Origin: Dendrolimus kikuchii
Lineage: Eukaryota; Arthropoda; Insecta; Lepidoptera; Lasiocampidae
Length of the DNA stretch: 64,000 bases
Direction of reading: 5' to 3'
Assembly: GCA_019925095.2 (NCBI GenBank)
Contig: CM034394.1
Location: 24,104,272-24,168,271 of the forward strand
Shown: positions 18,655 to 28,260 of the stretch, one piece after another
Layout: each line of letters starts with the position of its first letter
Numbering within the stretch: position 1 is the first letter of the stretch
Program-made: the position numbers and the translations under genes
The notes under the pieces: generated by a model
What the model was told of the DNA's origin: nothing
The model's input: only the letters and a program-made list of their open reading frames with translations
The model's database searches: none

Positions 18655-18677
18655 ATGTATATATATATATATATAAA
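18537..18677. repeat. (TA)n with CA/TG segments
   Basis: TA-rich run with short ACAC and GTGT islands, partly self-complementary. Open frames across it are repeat artefacts. Confidence 0.95.
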
Positions 18678-18956
18678 CCGGTAAGTAGATATAATCAATT
18701 AAACATAATGTCTTAATAGTTGACTCAGCTTCTCTCTAACTGTTTATACATTAATAGTTATTCATAACACAATCTAATTTTATTCTCCTTTTTTTATACT
18801 GATAAATGAACTGTCCTGGTTACTGAAGCAAATATATAAAATTATTGTTGTCTTATTAATGTAAGTGATATTCAGAGTTTTTATTAAATCAATAAACTTG
18901 CTTTTTGTATTCACTTGTGGATTAACAGTGTTTTTCACCAAACCCTACATAACTAA

Positions 18957-19135
18957 TAAAATATCATATTGCTAATAACAGGTAAATTATTCAATAGGTA
19001 TTCCAGCGTTATGTTGTTAAGTCGGATCAAACTGCACACGGTGTGCATTTGATTAAAATCGGTCAAGTAGTTTAGGAATTGAGGACAAACATTGTGACAC
19101 ATATTAAATAAGAATAATTTAAATGCTGTATAATC
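18957..19135 (-). mobile_element. Helitron-like unit, decayed single copy
   Basis: GTCGGATCAAACTGCACACG, then GGTCAAGTAGTTTAGGAATT, match in reverse the units of the 56.5-57.3 kb array. The termini are eroded. The rest of 18260-19780 is AT-rich with no named feature. Confidence 0.6.
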
Positions 19136-19780
19136 AATTTTGTTCATTTCATCCCAAAAACCTTATTCTGATATAGTTCTAGGCTATTTATATTATGACT
19201 ATACAATACATTACAATAAATGTACCTTATATTTAGTTCTGCTGTGCTTCAATCCAAAACTATATTCAAATAGCATAATTATAATTAAGTTAAATACTGT
19301 ACTATACCTGTGATTTATAATTATACACTTTTCTTCCTTAACTGCAGCGCTCAGAGTTGTGTAATGGCTCATTAAATTCAATTAATGACGGCTATTTTTT
19401 TTTTTTTTACCTTTTTTTTATTTTACATGCTTTTAATTATTTATGTCTGTCAGTAACATTCAGCCACCCTGAGTGTGTCAGGTAGTCTTTGTTTAGTCAA
19501 TTAACATCAAATATGCAGTTTTTTTTTTCTTCTTCTAAAATCATGTTATTCATATAATTCACTATTTTTGTATGTCATTTTACTTTTTATTCCATGTTTT
19601 TATTTTCTATTTTATATTTTGTTTGTACTTGCCCATGACTGGCGGGTGGACAACATTTCAAAGTTAATTTGAATTACTGTATTATATAATATTTTTCATT
19701 ATTATAGTATTACTAAATTTGTATTTTAGTTCGTATATATATTTATACATATAGTTAGTGCATATACATATATAGAAAGT

Positions 19781-22702
19781 ATGGCTTCATCTGATGACAG
19801 TGATGATTACAAAAGTATATCCAGTACACTTAGTGATGATAGCTTTCATAGTGTTCCTTCGCTTTCTGACATTATATCTACCCAATTCTCTGATGTCTCT
19901 GGGAACTTTAACACTGTTCATATCAATGCCCAAAGTATTCCGGCTCATTTCACCGATATGCTGGCGACCTTTGACTGTAAAACTATACATGCTATCCTTA
20001 TCTCCGAATCGTGGCTTAAACCTCAGCTACCGTCTGTGCTTTATTCCTTGCCCGGTTACCACTTAGTAAGAAATGATCGCGCGGTTGGTGGGGGTGGAGG
20101 TGTTGCTATTTACTTACGCTCCTCTCTAAAATACAAAATAGTTGATATATCAGCACAACCACCTTCATCAAATGCCGGCGAACACCTTTTTATTGAAGTG
20201 GAACTGAATAATACCAAAATTCTACTTGGTGTCTATTACTCCCCATCTTTGCGTGTTGATTTCTTTTCTTCTTTTGAACATCTGCTACATAAATTTACAC
20301 CATCTTACAATCATACCATAATTATGGGAGACTTTAATACCTGTCTATTAAAAAAAGATTCTAGATCCTCTGCATTCGTATCCCTAGTTGAATCCTGTAA
20401 CCTTTCCATACTCCCCTTAAATGCTACACATCATTTTCCAAATTCCAATCCCTCACTCATAGATCTCATCCTAGTATCTTCTGTTGATCATGTCGTCATA
20501 CACGGTCAATGTGCCGCAGATTCCTTTTCGTACCATGACCTTATCTACCTTTCCTATAAATTACGTCCTCCTAAAATTAAACCAAATATTCTGTTGCAGC
20601 GCAATTTTAATGGTATTAATATGGACTTACTGCTAAAAGATGCTAGAGAAATCAAGTGGTCACCATTACTGGAAGCTGACTGTGTAGATGTCAAAGTTAA
20701 TATTCTCAAGGATCACCTGATTTCGCTGTATGATAAACATGCTCCTGTACGCCCTATTAAAATCAAACACGCTGCTGCTCCCTGGCTTACTACAGAGATT
20801 AAAGAACTCATTCGCAAAAAAGCAGCAGCAAAAACCAAATATAAATATCGACAGAGCACTAGCAATTGGGAAAAATATGTTTTGATCCGCAATCACTGTA
20901 ATAAGGTGTGTAGGGACGCCCAAAGACGTCACATTCATAATTCAGTAGAAAATAGTGATCCATCAAAAGTTTGGAAATTTCTCAAATCACTGGGGGTTGG
21001 AAAACAAAACACTCCTACTTCCTTTGACTTAGATGTTGACTCACTAAACAAACATTTCTCTTCGTCTTCTCAAATAGACGATACATCTAAAAAACGTACT
21101 TTAGATTACCTTTCGTCAATTCCAACTCCCATATACTCACCATTTGCTTTCACTCAATTAACCGGTTGTGATGTTAAGAAAAGTATACTTTCCATTACGT
21201 CGAAGGCTGTAGGTAGTGACTGTGTCAGCCGAAATATGATTCTTCCTGTCTTAGATGTGATCCTTCCAATCATTACACACATCCTTAATCACTCCTTAAC
21301 ACATGGTGTCTTTCCTAGTAGTTGGAAAGAAGCACAAATTATACCCATCCCCAAAAAACCCCATCCCAAATCTTTTTCCGAATATCGTCCTATATCCATA
21401 CTGCCTTTCCTTTCTAAAGTGCTGGAGCGCCTTGTACAAAATCAGCTCAGCATTTTCCTTAATACGAACTCCCTTTTCAATCGTTACCAGTCTGGCTTTA
21501 GACCTGGGCATAGCACTGTCACTGCCTTAATAAAAATTACTGATGACATAAAATTTGCCGCGGAGAAAGGCAATGTGACGGTTCTCACCTTGCTGGACTT
21601 CAGCAATGCCTTTAATACGGTAGACTTTGATATTCTGCTTGGAATACTTACCTCTCTTAACATATCTCCAACGGTGATTGATTGGTTTCGTACTTACCTG
21701 CATGGTCGCCGGCAGCGTGTTCGAGTTGATGAGAGAGTCTCATCTTGGTGCAACACTGCTGTTGGTGTGCCTCAGGGTGGCGTCTTATCTCCTCTACTTT
21801 TCTCGATTTTTATAAATTCTATCTCCGAACAACTTCAGAGCTCCTACCACCTTTACGCAGATGATCTCCAAATTTACACTAGCGCACCCATTCATACTCT
21901 GAATGATGCGGTACTTATAACTAATAATGACCTAGAACGAATATCTGACTGGAGTAGGGATCATGGATTAAGTGTTAACCCTAACAAAACTCAAACCATC
22001 ATCATTGGGAGTAATAAAATGATTTCCAGGGTTAACTGGTCTTTGTTGCCACCAGTCATGTTTGGAGGGGCTGTGATCCCCATAAGCAATGAAGTAAAAA
22101 ATCTAGGAATTTATTTAGACAAATCACTATCCTGGGGCCCTCAGATACAAAAAATAAGCCAGAAAATATTTGCGTCAGCTGCTTCTTTACGTCGTCTACA
22201 ATATTTTCTACCGTACACCACAAAAGTAGCGCTTGCGCAATCCCTCCTTCTCCCAATACTTGATTATGGTGACGTCAGCTATCTCGATCTTAACCAAAGC
22301 CAATTAGATAAACTTGAGCGACTCCAAAATTTTTGTATACGATTCATATTTGGGTTACGAAAATATGATCATATATCCGAATATCGTAAAAAGCTCAAGT
22401 GGCTACCAATTCGACTTCGCCGTAATGCTCATGTTCTGTCTCTTCTTTATAACGTATTGTTTGATTCTCGTACTCCGTCCTATCTTAAAGAATGCTTCCA
22501 ATTCTTCCACAGTGATTCAAGATCCCTGAGATCATCAGAGAAGTTGCGGCTGAAGACACCTTTACATACCACGGAGATTTACGCACGATCGTTCTCTGTT
22601 TGTGCCGTGCATCTTTGGAACGCATTGCCGGCAGACGTGCGCTCTGCTAAATCGATTCATAGTTTCAACAGACTTGTGAGGGAGCACTATCTAACTGCAT
22701 AA
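19781..22702 (+). CDS. CR1-like LINE ORF2: endonuclease-reverse transcriptase, intact
   Basis: An uninterrupted 973-codon frame, a normal ORF2 length for this group. The APE-type endonuclease spans about residues 44-260: N49 (HINAQSI), E76 (SESWL), D184/N186 (GDFN), D228 (SLIDLI) and H252 (SYHDL). It would nick the target DNA. The reverse transcriptase spans about residues 513-790: SGFRPGHST, LDFSNAFNTVD with catalytic D606, GVPQGGVLSPLLF, and YADD at 692-695. A C-terminal region (HLWNALPADVRSAKSIHSFN) is shared with truncated copies at 43.5 and 45.6 kb. All catalytic residues I can check are present, so the protein may be functional. The start is the first ATG; none upstream is in frame nearby. 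Confidence 0.93.
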   Translation: MASSDDSDDYKSISSTLSDDSFHSVPSLSDIISTQFSDVSGNFNTVHINAQSIPAHFTDMLATFDCKTIHAILISESWLKPQLPSVLYSLPGYHLVRNDRAVGGGGGVAIYLRSSLKYKIVDISAQPPSSNAGEHLFIEVELNNTKILLGVYYSPSLRVDFFSSFEHLLHKFTPSYNHTIIMGDFNTCLLKKDSRSSAFVSLVESCNLSILPLNATHHFPNSNPSLIDLILVSSVDHVVIHGQCAADSFSYHDLIYLSYKLRPPKIKPNILLQRNFNGINMDLLLKDAREIKWSPLLEADCVDVKVNILKDHLISLYDKHAPVRPIKIKHAAAPWLTTEIKELIRKKAAAKTKYKYRQSTSNWEKYVLIRNHCNKVCRDAQRRHIHNSVENSDPSKVWKFLKSLGVGKQNTPTSFDLDVDSLNKHFSSSSQIDDTSKKRTLDYLSSIPTPIYSPFAFTQLTGCDVKKSILSITSKAVGSDCVSRNMILPVLDVILPIITHILNHSLTHGVFPSSWKEAQIIPIPKKPHPKSFSEYRPISILPFLSKVLERLVQNQLSIFLNTNSLFNRYQSGFRPGHSTVTALIKITDDIKFAAEKGNVTVLTLLDFSNAFNTVDFDILLGILTSLNISPTVIDWFRTYLHGRRQRVRVDERVSSWCNTAVGVPQGGVLSPLLFSIFINSISEQLQSSYHLYADDLQIYTSAPIHTLNDAVLITNNDLERISDWSRDHGLSVNPNKTQTIIIGSNKMISRVNWSLLPPVMFGGAVIPISNEVKNLGIYLDKSLSWGPQIQKISQKIFASAASLRRLQYFLPYTTKVALAQSLLLPILDYGDVSYLDLNQSQLDKLERLQNFCIRFIFGLRKYDHISEYRKKLKWLPIRLRRNAHVLSLLYNVLFDSRTPSYLKECFQFFHSDSRSLRSSEKLRLKTPLHTTEIYARSFSVCAVHLWNALPADVRSAKSIHSFNRLVREHYLTA

Positions 22703-22774
22703 TATGTATTATTTGTTGTGTATGTATATGTATATATACATATGTATATGTATATATATATGTGTGTGTGTGTA

Positions 22775-22818
<44 letters not shown>

Positions 22819-23037
22819 TTTGTGTGTGTATGTATATATGTTTTTTTATTTTATTTATTGTGTATATATATATATAAGTATATTATTGTACATTATATTA
22901 TATATATATATTTTCATTAGTATAGTCTTAAGCTGCACGCCAACAGGTTATCGTGCTTCAGATCCTTGTCCATCCAAAGGTTGCCTGGAAGAGATTGCTT
23001 TAAGCAATAAGGCCGCCCATTGTACTACTTCCTAATA
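22703..23037 (+). mobile_element. CR1-like 3' UTR with microsatellite and stem-loop
   Basis: TAA is followed by a TATG/TG/TA-rich run (22720-22915), then GGTTGCCTGGAAGAGATTGC and GGCCGCCCATTG. The latter block recurs in five other 3' ends in the window. No regular simple-repeat tail follows, so the exact 3' end is uncertain. Confidence 0.8.
22994..23008 (+). promoter_or_regulatory. CR1-like 3' stem-loop
   Basis: ATTGC pairs with GCAAT across TTTAA. Other copies have ATCGC/GCGAT, so one pair has changed from C-G to T-A on both sides. Such 3' hairpins are believed to be recognised by the LINE's own reverse transcriptase. Confidence 0.7.
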
Positions 23038-23043
23038 TTAAGA

Positions 23044-23286
23044 TATGTATATGTGTTACTGTCTAATGCTTTATACACGAGTGCGTGTGGGACTTTCGAG
23101 GAACGCAGCCCCCAGACGCTTGATGGAACGCCACAGGATTTAGAACAGTGTTTCTGCAATATGACGCCCTCTTGTGCAGACTTGGTACACTTCATCAGCA
23201 GAGGGGAGGTCCGCCACTCCCCCTGTATGCAGCGGACCATACGACAACTATTCATTCACTTGCCCTACCATCGGGTAAAATGTTGA
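23044..23286 (+). CDS. Unrecognised open stretch, cysteine-containing
   Basis: The frame reads ACGTFEERSPQTLDGTPQDL then EQCFCNMTPSCADLVHFISR. Its GC content is higher than its surroundings and it is not simple repeat. The opposite strand is also open, so coding direction is unclear. It could be an old host exon or repeat debris. Confidence 0.2.
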   Translation, partial: YVYVLLSNALYTSACGTFEERSPQTLDGTPQDLEQCFCNMTPSCADLVHFISRGEVRHSPCMQRTIRQLFIHLPYHRVKC

Positions 23287-23338
23287 CATTGATTTTTTGA
23301 TGATAAGGCAAATAGGCAGTCGGTAAGATTTTTATTAT

Positions 23339-23607
23339 TTTTTATTGTCTTGAGTTCAGTAGACAGGCAGACGGCCCACTTGATGGAAAGCGGTTACCAT
23401 TGCCTATGGACATTTGCAACACCAAAGGTGCTACAAATGCGCTGCTGCTCTCTTAAGGGAGACTGGAACCTGGTCACTAATGCCGGAACACAACTCAAAG
23501 TTGTTATGGCGACATATTTTACCTGGCTGTGGGTTGTTTTGTCGCCTCTTACGACAGGCCGCCCGGCCGCAGGAAATTGTATTCTTTCTCCGTTCCTGCA
23601 CGGATGA
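23339..23607 (-). mobile_element. SINE B copy 4, hairpin deleted
   Basis: Both ends are present, but about 47 bp are missing precisely across the internal hairpin (CCAGG joined to TAAAATATGTCG). Confidence 0.88.
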
Positions 23608-23855
23608 AAATTCTAAATTCATCACATAATTTATAAACAATAATTAGTTCATGTTTTCATTATTTGAATACGACGTTTTTAAGTGTAATCTTAAAAGCCG
23701 CCGGAAAGTAGTTTTTACAATTGTTGTACCTGTTGAGCCTTCATGACAGTCCTAAAAAGCAACGTGCTGGTCGCGATGGAAGAGTCCGCCGCTTCTTATC
23801 TGCCAGCTATAACACGTTGCGAGGGAGTCGATAATGAGTCCCCATTATAATACTT

Positions 23856-24200
23856 GGTCTGAAAGAGAGTGTCGGGGTGAAGGTAAGGAAAGGAATGCTC
23901 CGGTGGTTCGGGCATGTGGAAAGAATGCATGATGAAAGAATGACTAAACAGATATACAATGCAAAAGTGGATGGATGCAGAAGTCGTGGAAGACTACGAC
24001 ACACCTTCCATGATCAAATTGATCGTGTACTAGCGGAGGGTGATGTCAGGAGCCTTAAGAACAGACGAGTGTGCATGACAAGAGTTATGAATGTCAAAGA
24101 AGCGAGTGAGGTGTGTAAGAATGGGCCTAAATGGCGCTTTGTTGTTCGTGCCTACCCCGCAAGGGAACTGGCGTGAAGTTATGTATGTATGTATGTATGT
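23856..24200 (+). mobile_element. RTE-like LINE 3' fragment, about 345 bp
   Basis: Open to the stop at 24174-24176. A 12-bp target duplication, attataatactt, lies at 23844-23855 and 24201-24212. It shares variants RRVCMTRV and CKNGPKW with the 36.2-kb copy (RRVC appears there as SRVC). Confidence 0.92.
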
Positions 24201-24639
24201 ATTATAATACTTCAGCTGTTGGCTTAGTTCATATAGCCTCTGACGGTTTAATCCGATAGAGTCATTCCCCGGCTCTTTTTGGACCGGCTACCTATGTGCC
24301 AGCTTTGGAATAAGGAAAATCGAACGTTCATTTAAACCGCTCGATCAAACTGACAGTTAAAACAATTTGCTCATTATCGTAACAGTGGTATCGATGTGCA
24401 ATCGGAATTGAATCGTTACGGTAATGAGCCACTGTCGATACGCGCAGTGCAGTTTCGATACGATAATCGAAATAAAACTTAATAGCTACTACATATTACC
24501 GGATTGATTTTGGTAGATACGGGAATGGTAGAAGATTACTGGTATGGAAACGCTTGATAAAATATATATTTTTTCAACACACTTGCTCATAAAGTGGCTC
24601 TATGATCACCGCAATTAGGCACAGAATGACACCCATAAT

Positions 24640-25020
24640 CAAACTGTGACTAAAAAACATTATAACTCACTAGTGAGTTATAGATTTTTTTTAAATTTTA
24701 TTGGTTGAGTTGACAAAAAAAAAGATCGTGTTCTATAGAACAAGTAAATTAATGTTCCTATTGCTTGCTCATTTCATGCAAATTCTTATTTAAATAGATA
24801 ATTTTAACTCGTACGTGTTTAATAAATAAAACTTTCACTCATATATAAGTTTTTTTATCTACTAAAAATAAAGTGAGTTTTTGTTGTTATTTTATTCACG
24901 AGTGTGTTGAAAAACGTCGTATGATACACGTGTGTATTGATGATTACCGTCTTCGGCTTTCTTAAGATCCTCGCCTACGGCTCGAGTTTCAATGGCGCCT
25001 CGGCGGTAATCACCAATGTT
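24640..25020. repeat. Hairpin-rich unassigned segment
   Basis: Contains the palindrome AACTCACTAGTGAGTT (24666-24681). GATGATTACCG at about 24938 mirrors CGGTAATCACCAA at about 25003, enclosing CTCGCCTACGGCTCGAG. The layout suggests a foldback element, but ends and family are unresolved. Confidence 0.35.
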
Positions 25021-25047
25021 ACACACTAGTACCATAATGTACTATTA

Positions 25048-25195
25048 CTAGCGGCCCCGACAGACGTTGTCCAGCCTTTAAAAAATAAAATTCTAGAACC
25101 CGATCCCAGAGCCACCTACCGGTTCTAATTGCGAATCTAAACCATCCGGGTACCCACTCAAACACACAAAAACAAAATCACCAAAATCGCTCCAG
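25048..25195 (-). mobile_element. Helitron-like fragment
   Basis: CTAG at 25048-25051, then GACAGACGTTGTCCAGCC and CCACCTACCGGTTCTAATTG, as in the 27.3-kb element in the same orientation. Part of it (25091-25160) is repeated at 25866-25930. Confidence 0.5.
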
Positions 25196-25199
25196 TCTA

Positions 25200-25850
25200 G
25201 TGGAAGACCCAAACCTTTCTCCGCCACTGCCGCGTACTGCCCCTACGGCACCCGACCCAGGAACTAATGACGACCGTGTGATGGTGGCCCGGGGAAAAAA
25301 TCGATGAAGGCTACTACTTCGACCTCTATTGCTACCACCGGCACCCGAACCCGCGAGAAGGCTCTGACCCCTGCCGGAAAGAAAAAGGTATCCCTTGAGA
25401 CTCCCCATACTGCAGCCGTGACGCTAACGCTGCAGCCGTCAGCGGAGGCCAACGGGATCACCTTCCAGAAGGTGTTTGAGAAAGTGAGCAGGCGGATCCC
25501 TGTCGCCGAGGGCGAACAGGGGTTCACAGGCGGCGCTTTGCTCATCTCCTCCCTATAACATAGTGCCGTGGGGTGCTCTATTCGCAGGGACACCCCTACT
25601 TGTCGGCTTGCATCGAGGTGTCACGGCAGTCATACCCATGGTTACGGTCCCGTAGCACCTCATTATGATGCGGAGGGACGCTGGAAGGTTTAGTGGGTAG
25701 TCTGGCGGCCGGTGCTTGCAAGCTATAACGTTGAAGCTTACGTGCAACACCACCAGCCGGGAGTCCCACATACCCCTTGGTAGCATCCCCCGGGGCCCGA
25801 GGATATGTGCAAATGCATTCCCCCAGCGTTGTCAAAAAACAAAAAAAGGT
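25200..25850 (+). mobile_element. GC-rich LINE remnant: gag-like fragment joined to 3' UTR-like sequence
   Basis: The frame 25304-25558 contains AAVTLTLQPSAEANGITFQK and ends ...TGGALLISS. This is reminiscent of the ORF1 (gag-like) proteins of R1/TRAS-type LINEs. The following GC-rich segment ends in CAAAAAACAAAAAAAGG, like a poly(A) tail. The intervening ORF2 is absent. Assignment is by resemblance only. Confidence 0.4.
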
Positions 25851-25863
25851 GATTAGGAGGATT

Positions 25864-25945
25864 CCAGAACCCGATCTCAGCGCCACCTACCGTTTCTAAT
25901 TGTGAATCTAAACCATCCGGGAACACACTCATCCCTACTCCGTGA
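25864..25945 (-). mobile_element. Helitron-like fragment, second copy
   Basis: AGCGCCACCTACCGTTTCTA and GAATCTAAACCATCCGGG repeat the 25.09-kb sequence directly, on the far side of the GC-rich LINE remnant. 25950-26220 holds AT-rich direct repeats of AATAGGGGTTGATAGTAGAG type. Confidence 0.5.
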
Positions 25946-26228
25946 TGTTTGCTAGATGAGAGGTGACAACGGTAGACATCTAGCGGGGATAACTGATCGA
26001 TTGATAGTAAAAAAAAAATCGCGATGGAAAAATAGGGGTTGATAGTAGAGAGGTGGAAAAATAAGAGTGATATATTTTTTTTTCTTCTAAGTCATGACAA
26101 AATAAGATTAAAAATCTTGCCAAAAAAATTAAAGTTTCTAATTAACCAATAAAAAATAGGGGTTGATCGTAGAGGGGTGAAAATTTAGGGTTGTATGTAT
26201 TTTTTAATGCTGTATCCTAAAACAATAA

Positions 26229-26518
26229 ACAGGCAGACGGCTCACTCGATGGAAAGCGGTTACCATCGCCTATGGACATTTGCAACACCGAAGTTACTAT
26301 AAATGCGCTGCTGCTCTCTTAAGGGAGACTGGAACCTGGTCATTAATGCCGGAACACAACTCAAGGTTGTTATGGCGACATACTTTAGACCAGGGGTGGT
26401 CGTCATCCAGTCGGGCAAATGCCCTACCATCTGGCTGTGAGTTGTTAAGTCGCCTCTTACGACAGGCCGCCCGGCCGCAGGAAATTGTATTCTTTCTCCG
26501 TTCCTGCACGGATAAAAC
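26229..26518 (-). mobile_element. SINE B copy 5
   Basis: The minus-strand 5' end TTTTATCCGTGCAGGAACGG is complete. The 3' end stops at GTCTGCCTGTTTATTG, before the usual CTGAACTCCTGCAATAAA. Confidence 0.85.
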
Positions 26519-26519
26519 T

Positions 26520-26967
26520 ATGCTAAATACCAATGAAAAATTAACTAGTAACTTAGGTCGCGTTCCACTTAAATCATCATATACTATTTTATTTAATGTT
26601 TTTATATGCCTTCCTTTGGTAACAATTCCTAATTGTGTATTAAATTTAATTTAAAATTCAACTTTAATAAAAATTAAATAGAGTCTGTAATAAAGAAACA
26701 AACTGACAAGTGCGCAAACAATTTACATTGCGCCGCTGCGTCGCGCGGCACCGCCGGGTGACGCACGGGAAACGGTCGGCCCGATTACCATAACTAATTA
26801 AATTACGGGGACAAAGTTTGCCGGCAGGTGTGGACCGATCCTGTTCTACCTATGCAGCTATCTCCACTCCAACTGTTCACAATTGTTCGTGTGGAAATGG
26901 ACGAAACGTGAACTTTTGAATGGCGAAAATTGCATTCCATTACAGGTTTAAGCTCTGACTTGAGATA
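26520..26967. other. Unassigned, partly GC-rich
   Basis: 26725-26790 is unusually GC-rich (CGCCGCTGCGTCGCGCGGCA). No frame or repeat family was recognised. It may be a piece of unique host sequence. Confidence 0.3.
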
Positions 26968-26975
26968 TCTCATAT

Positions 26976-27239
26976 ACATACATAACTTCACGCCAGTTCC
27001 CTTGCGGGGTAGGCACGAACAACAGAGCGCCATTTAGGCTTATTCTTACACACCTCACTTGCTTCTTTGACATTCATAACTCTTGTCATGTACGCTCGTC
27101 TGTTCTTAAGGCTCCTGACATCACCTTCTGCTAGCACACGATCAATTTGATCATGGAAGGTGTGTCGTGGTCTTCCACGACTTTTGCATCCATCCACTTT
27201 TGCATTGTATATCTGTTTAGTCATTCTTTCATCATGCAT
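26976..27239 (-). mobile_element. RTE-like LINE 3' fragment
   Basis: Ends at the codons for RMHDERM on the 5' side. An 8-bp repeat, tctcatat (26968-26975 and 27240-27247), is a likely short target duplication. Confidence 0.85.
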
Positions 27240-27338
27240 TCTCATATGATACGTTATATATGGCTACCAGCTAGATAGATAAATATATAATTAACACTTT
27301 ATGTCTCAACAAAACAACACAGTAACTTCTATACCATA

Positions 27339-27535
27339 CTAGCGGACCCGTTATACGTTGTCCTGCCTGAAAAAATAAAAATCTAGTGCCTTCTACCGGT
27401 TCCAATTGTGAGTCTAAACTATCCGGGGACCCATTCAAATAATCACATTTTTTTTGTCAAAATCGGTAAAGTCGTTCTCAAGTAATGCGCGTACATACAT
27501 TTCTACGATTCATTTATATTTATATATATATCGAT
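27339..27535 (-). mobile_element. Helitron-like fragment
   Basis: The minus-strand 3' end is CTAG at 27339-27342. GGTTCCAATTGTGAGTCTAA and AAAATCGGTAAAGTCGTTCT match related copies at 25.1 and 39.6 kb. The 5' end merges into TA-rich sequence. Confidence 0.5.
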
Positions 27536-27540
27536 AAATA

Positions 27541-27872
27541 CATACATAACTTCACGGCAGTTCCCTTGCGGGGTAGGCACGAACAACAGAGCGCCATTTA
27601 GGCTTATTCTTACACACCTCACTTGCTTCTTTGACATTCATAACTCTTGTCATGCACGCTCGTCTGTTCTTAAGGCTCCTGACATCACCCTCCGTTAGTA
27701 CACGATCAATTTGATCATGGAAGGTGTATCGTGGCCTTCCACGACTTCTGCATCCATCCACTTTTGCATTGTATATCTGTTTAGTCATTCTTTCATCATG
27801 CATTCTTTCCACATGCCCGAACCACCGGAGCATTCCTTTCCTTACCTTCACCCCGACACTCTCTTTCAGACT
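27541..27872 (-). mobile_element. RTE-like LINE 3' fragment
   Basis: Ninety-nine codons are open on the minus strand (27552-27851). The last residue is P, from CCGTGA in place of GCGTGA. It starts near the recurrent GTCTGAAAGAGAG boundary. No target duplication was found. Confidence 0.88.
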
Positions 27873-28137
27873 CTACTCTACACTCTCTTTCCCCAAGCTT
27901 GTAGATGTACATTTATTTTGAGAATTACTAATGAAACCACTTATACCACACGATTTGAACTAATCTAAACAACTAAACTCACTACAGTCATAAAAACTGT
28001 CATCATACTAAAAAGAGATCTTAAAATCACTCTTATCTTTTTCGAATCTGGGCCCAAGAATTTATAAAAACATCACCTTTGTGTTCTTCCTCCGTGCCTG
28101 TACATATATATATGTTTCATTTACTGAAATTAAACAA

Positions 28138-28215
28138 AGACTTCTACAAAAGAAAGCCAAATATTTAAAAACAGGTTCTGGAAAGGCTAGCGGTTTAATG
28201 TGGCTTCATTTGCTG
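28138..28215 (+). repeat. Repeat X fragment
   Basis: AAATATTTAAAAACAGGT and GAAAGGCTAGCGGTTT match 6315-6385 and, in reverse, 29495-29560. Confidence 0.55.
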
Positions 28216-28260
28216 CACTTGCATAAACTTCAATACATTTCTGAACATAATTATCATGTA

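Noticed and set aside
18480..18716. Open frames rich in YIYI or CVCV, also at 22718-23035, 53942-54178 and 56089-56609
   Set aside because: They cross TA and GT microsatellites and have no other content.
19787..22529. Short frames on both strands within the LINE ORF2
   Set aside because: Shadows of the 973-codon frame.
25178..25932. Minus-strand frames in the GC-rich block
   Set aside because: GC-rich sequence tends to stay open. The plus-strand gag-like resemblance is stronger, though still weak.
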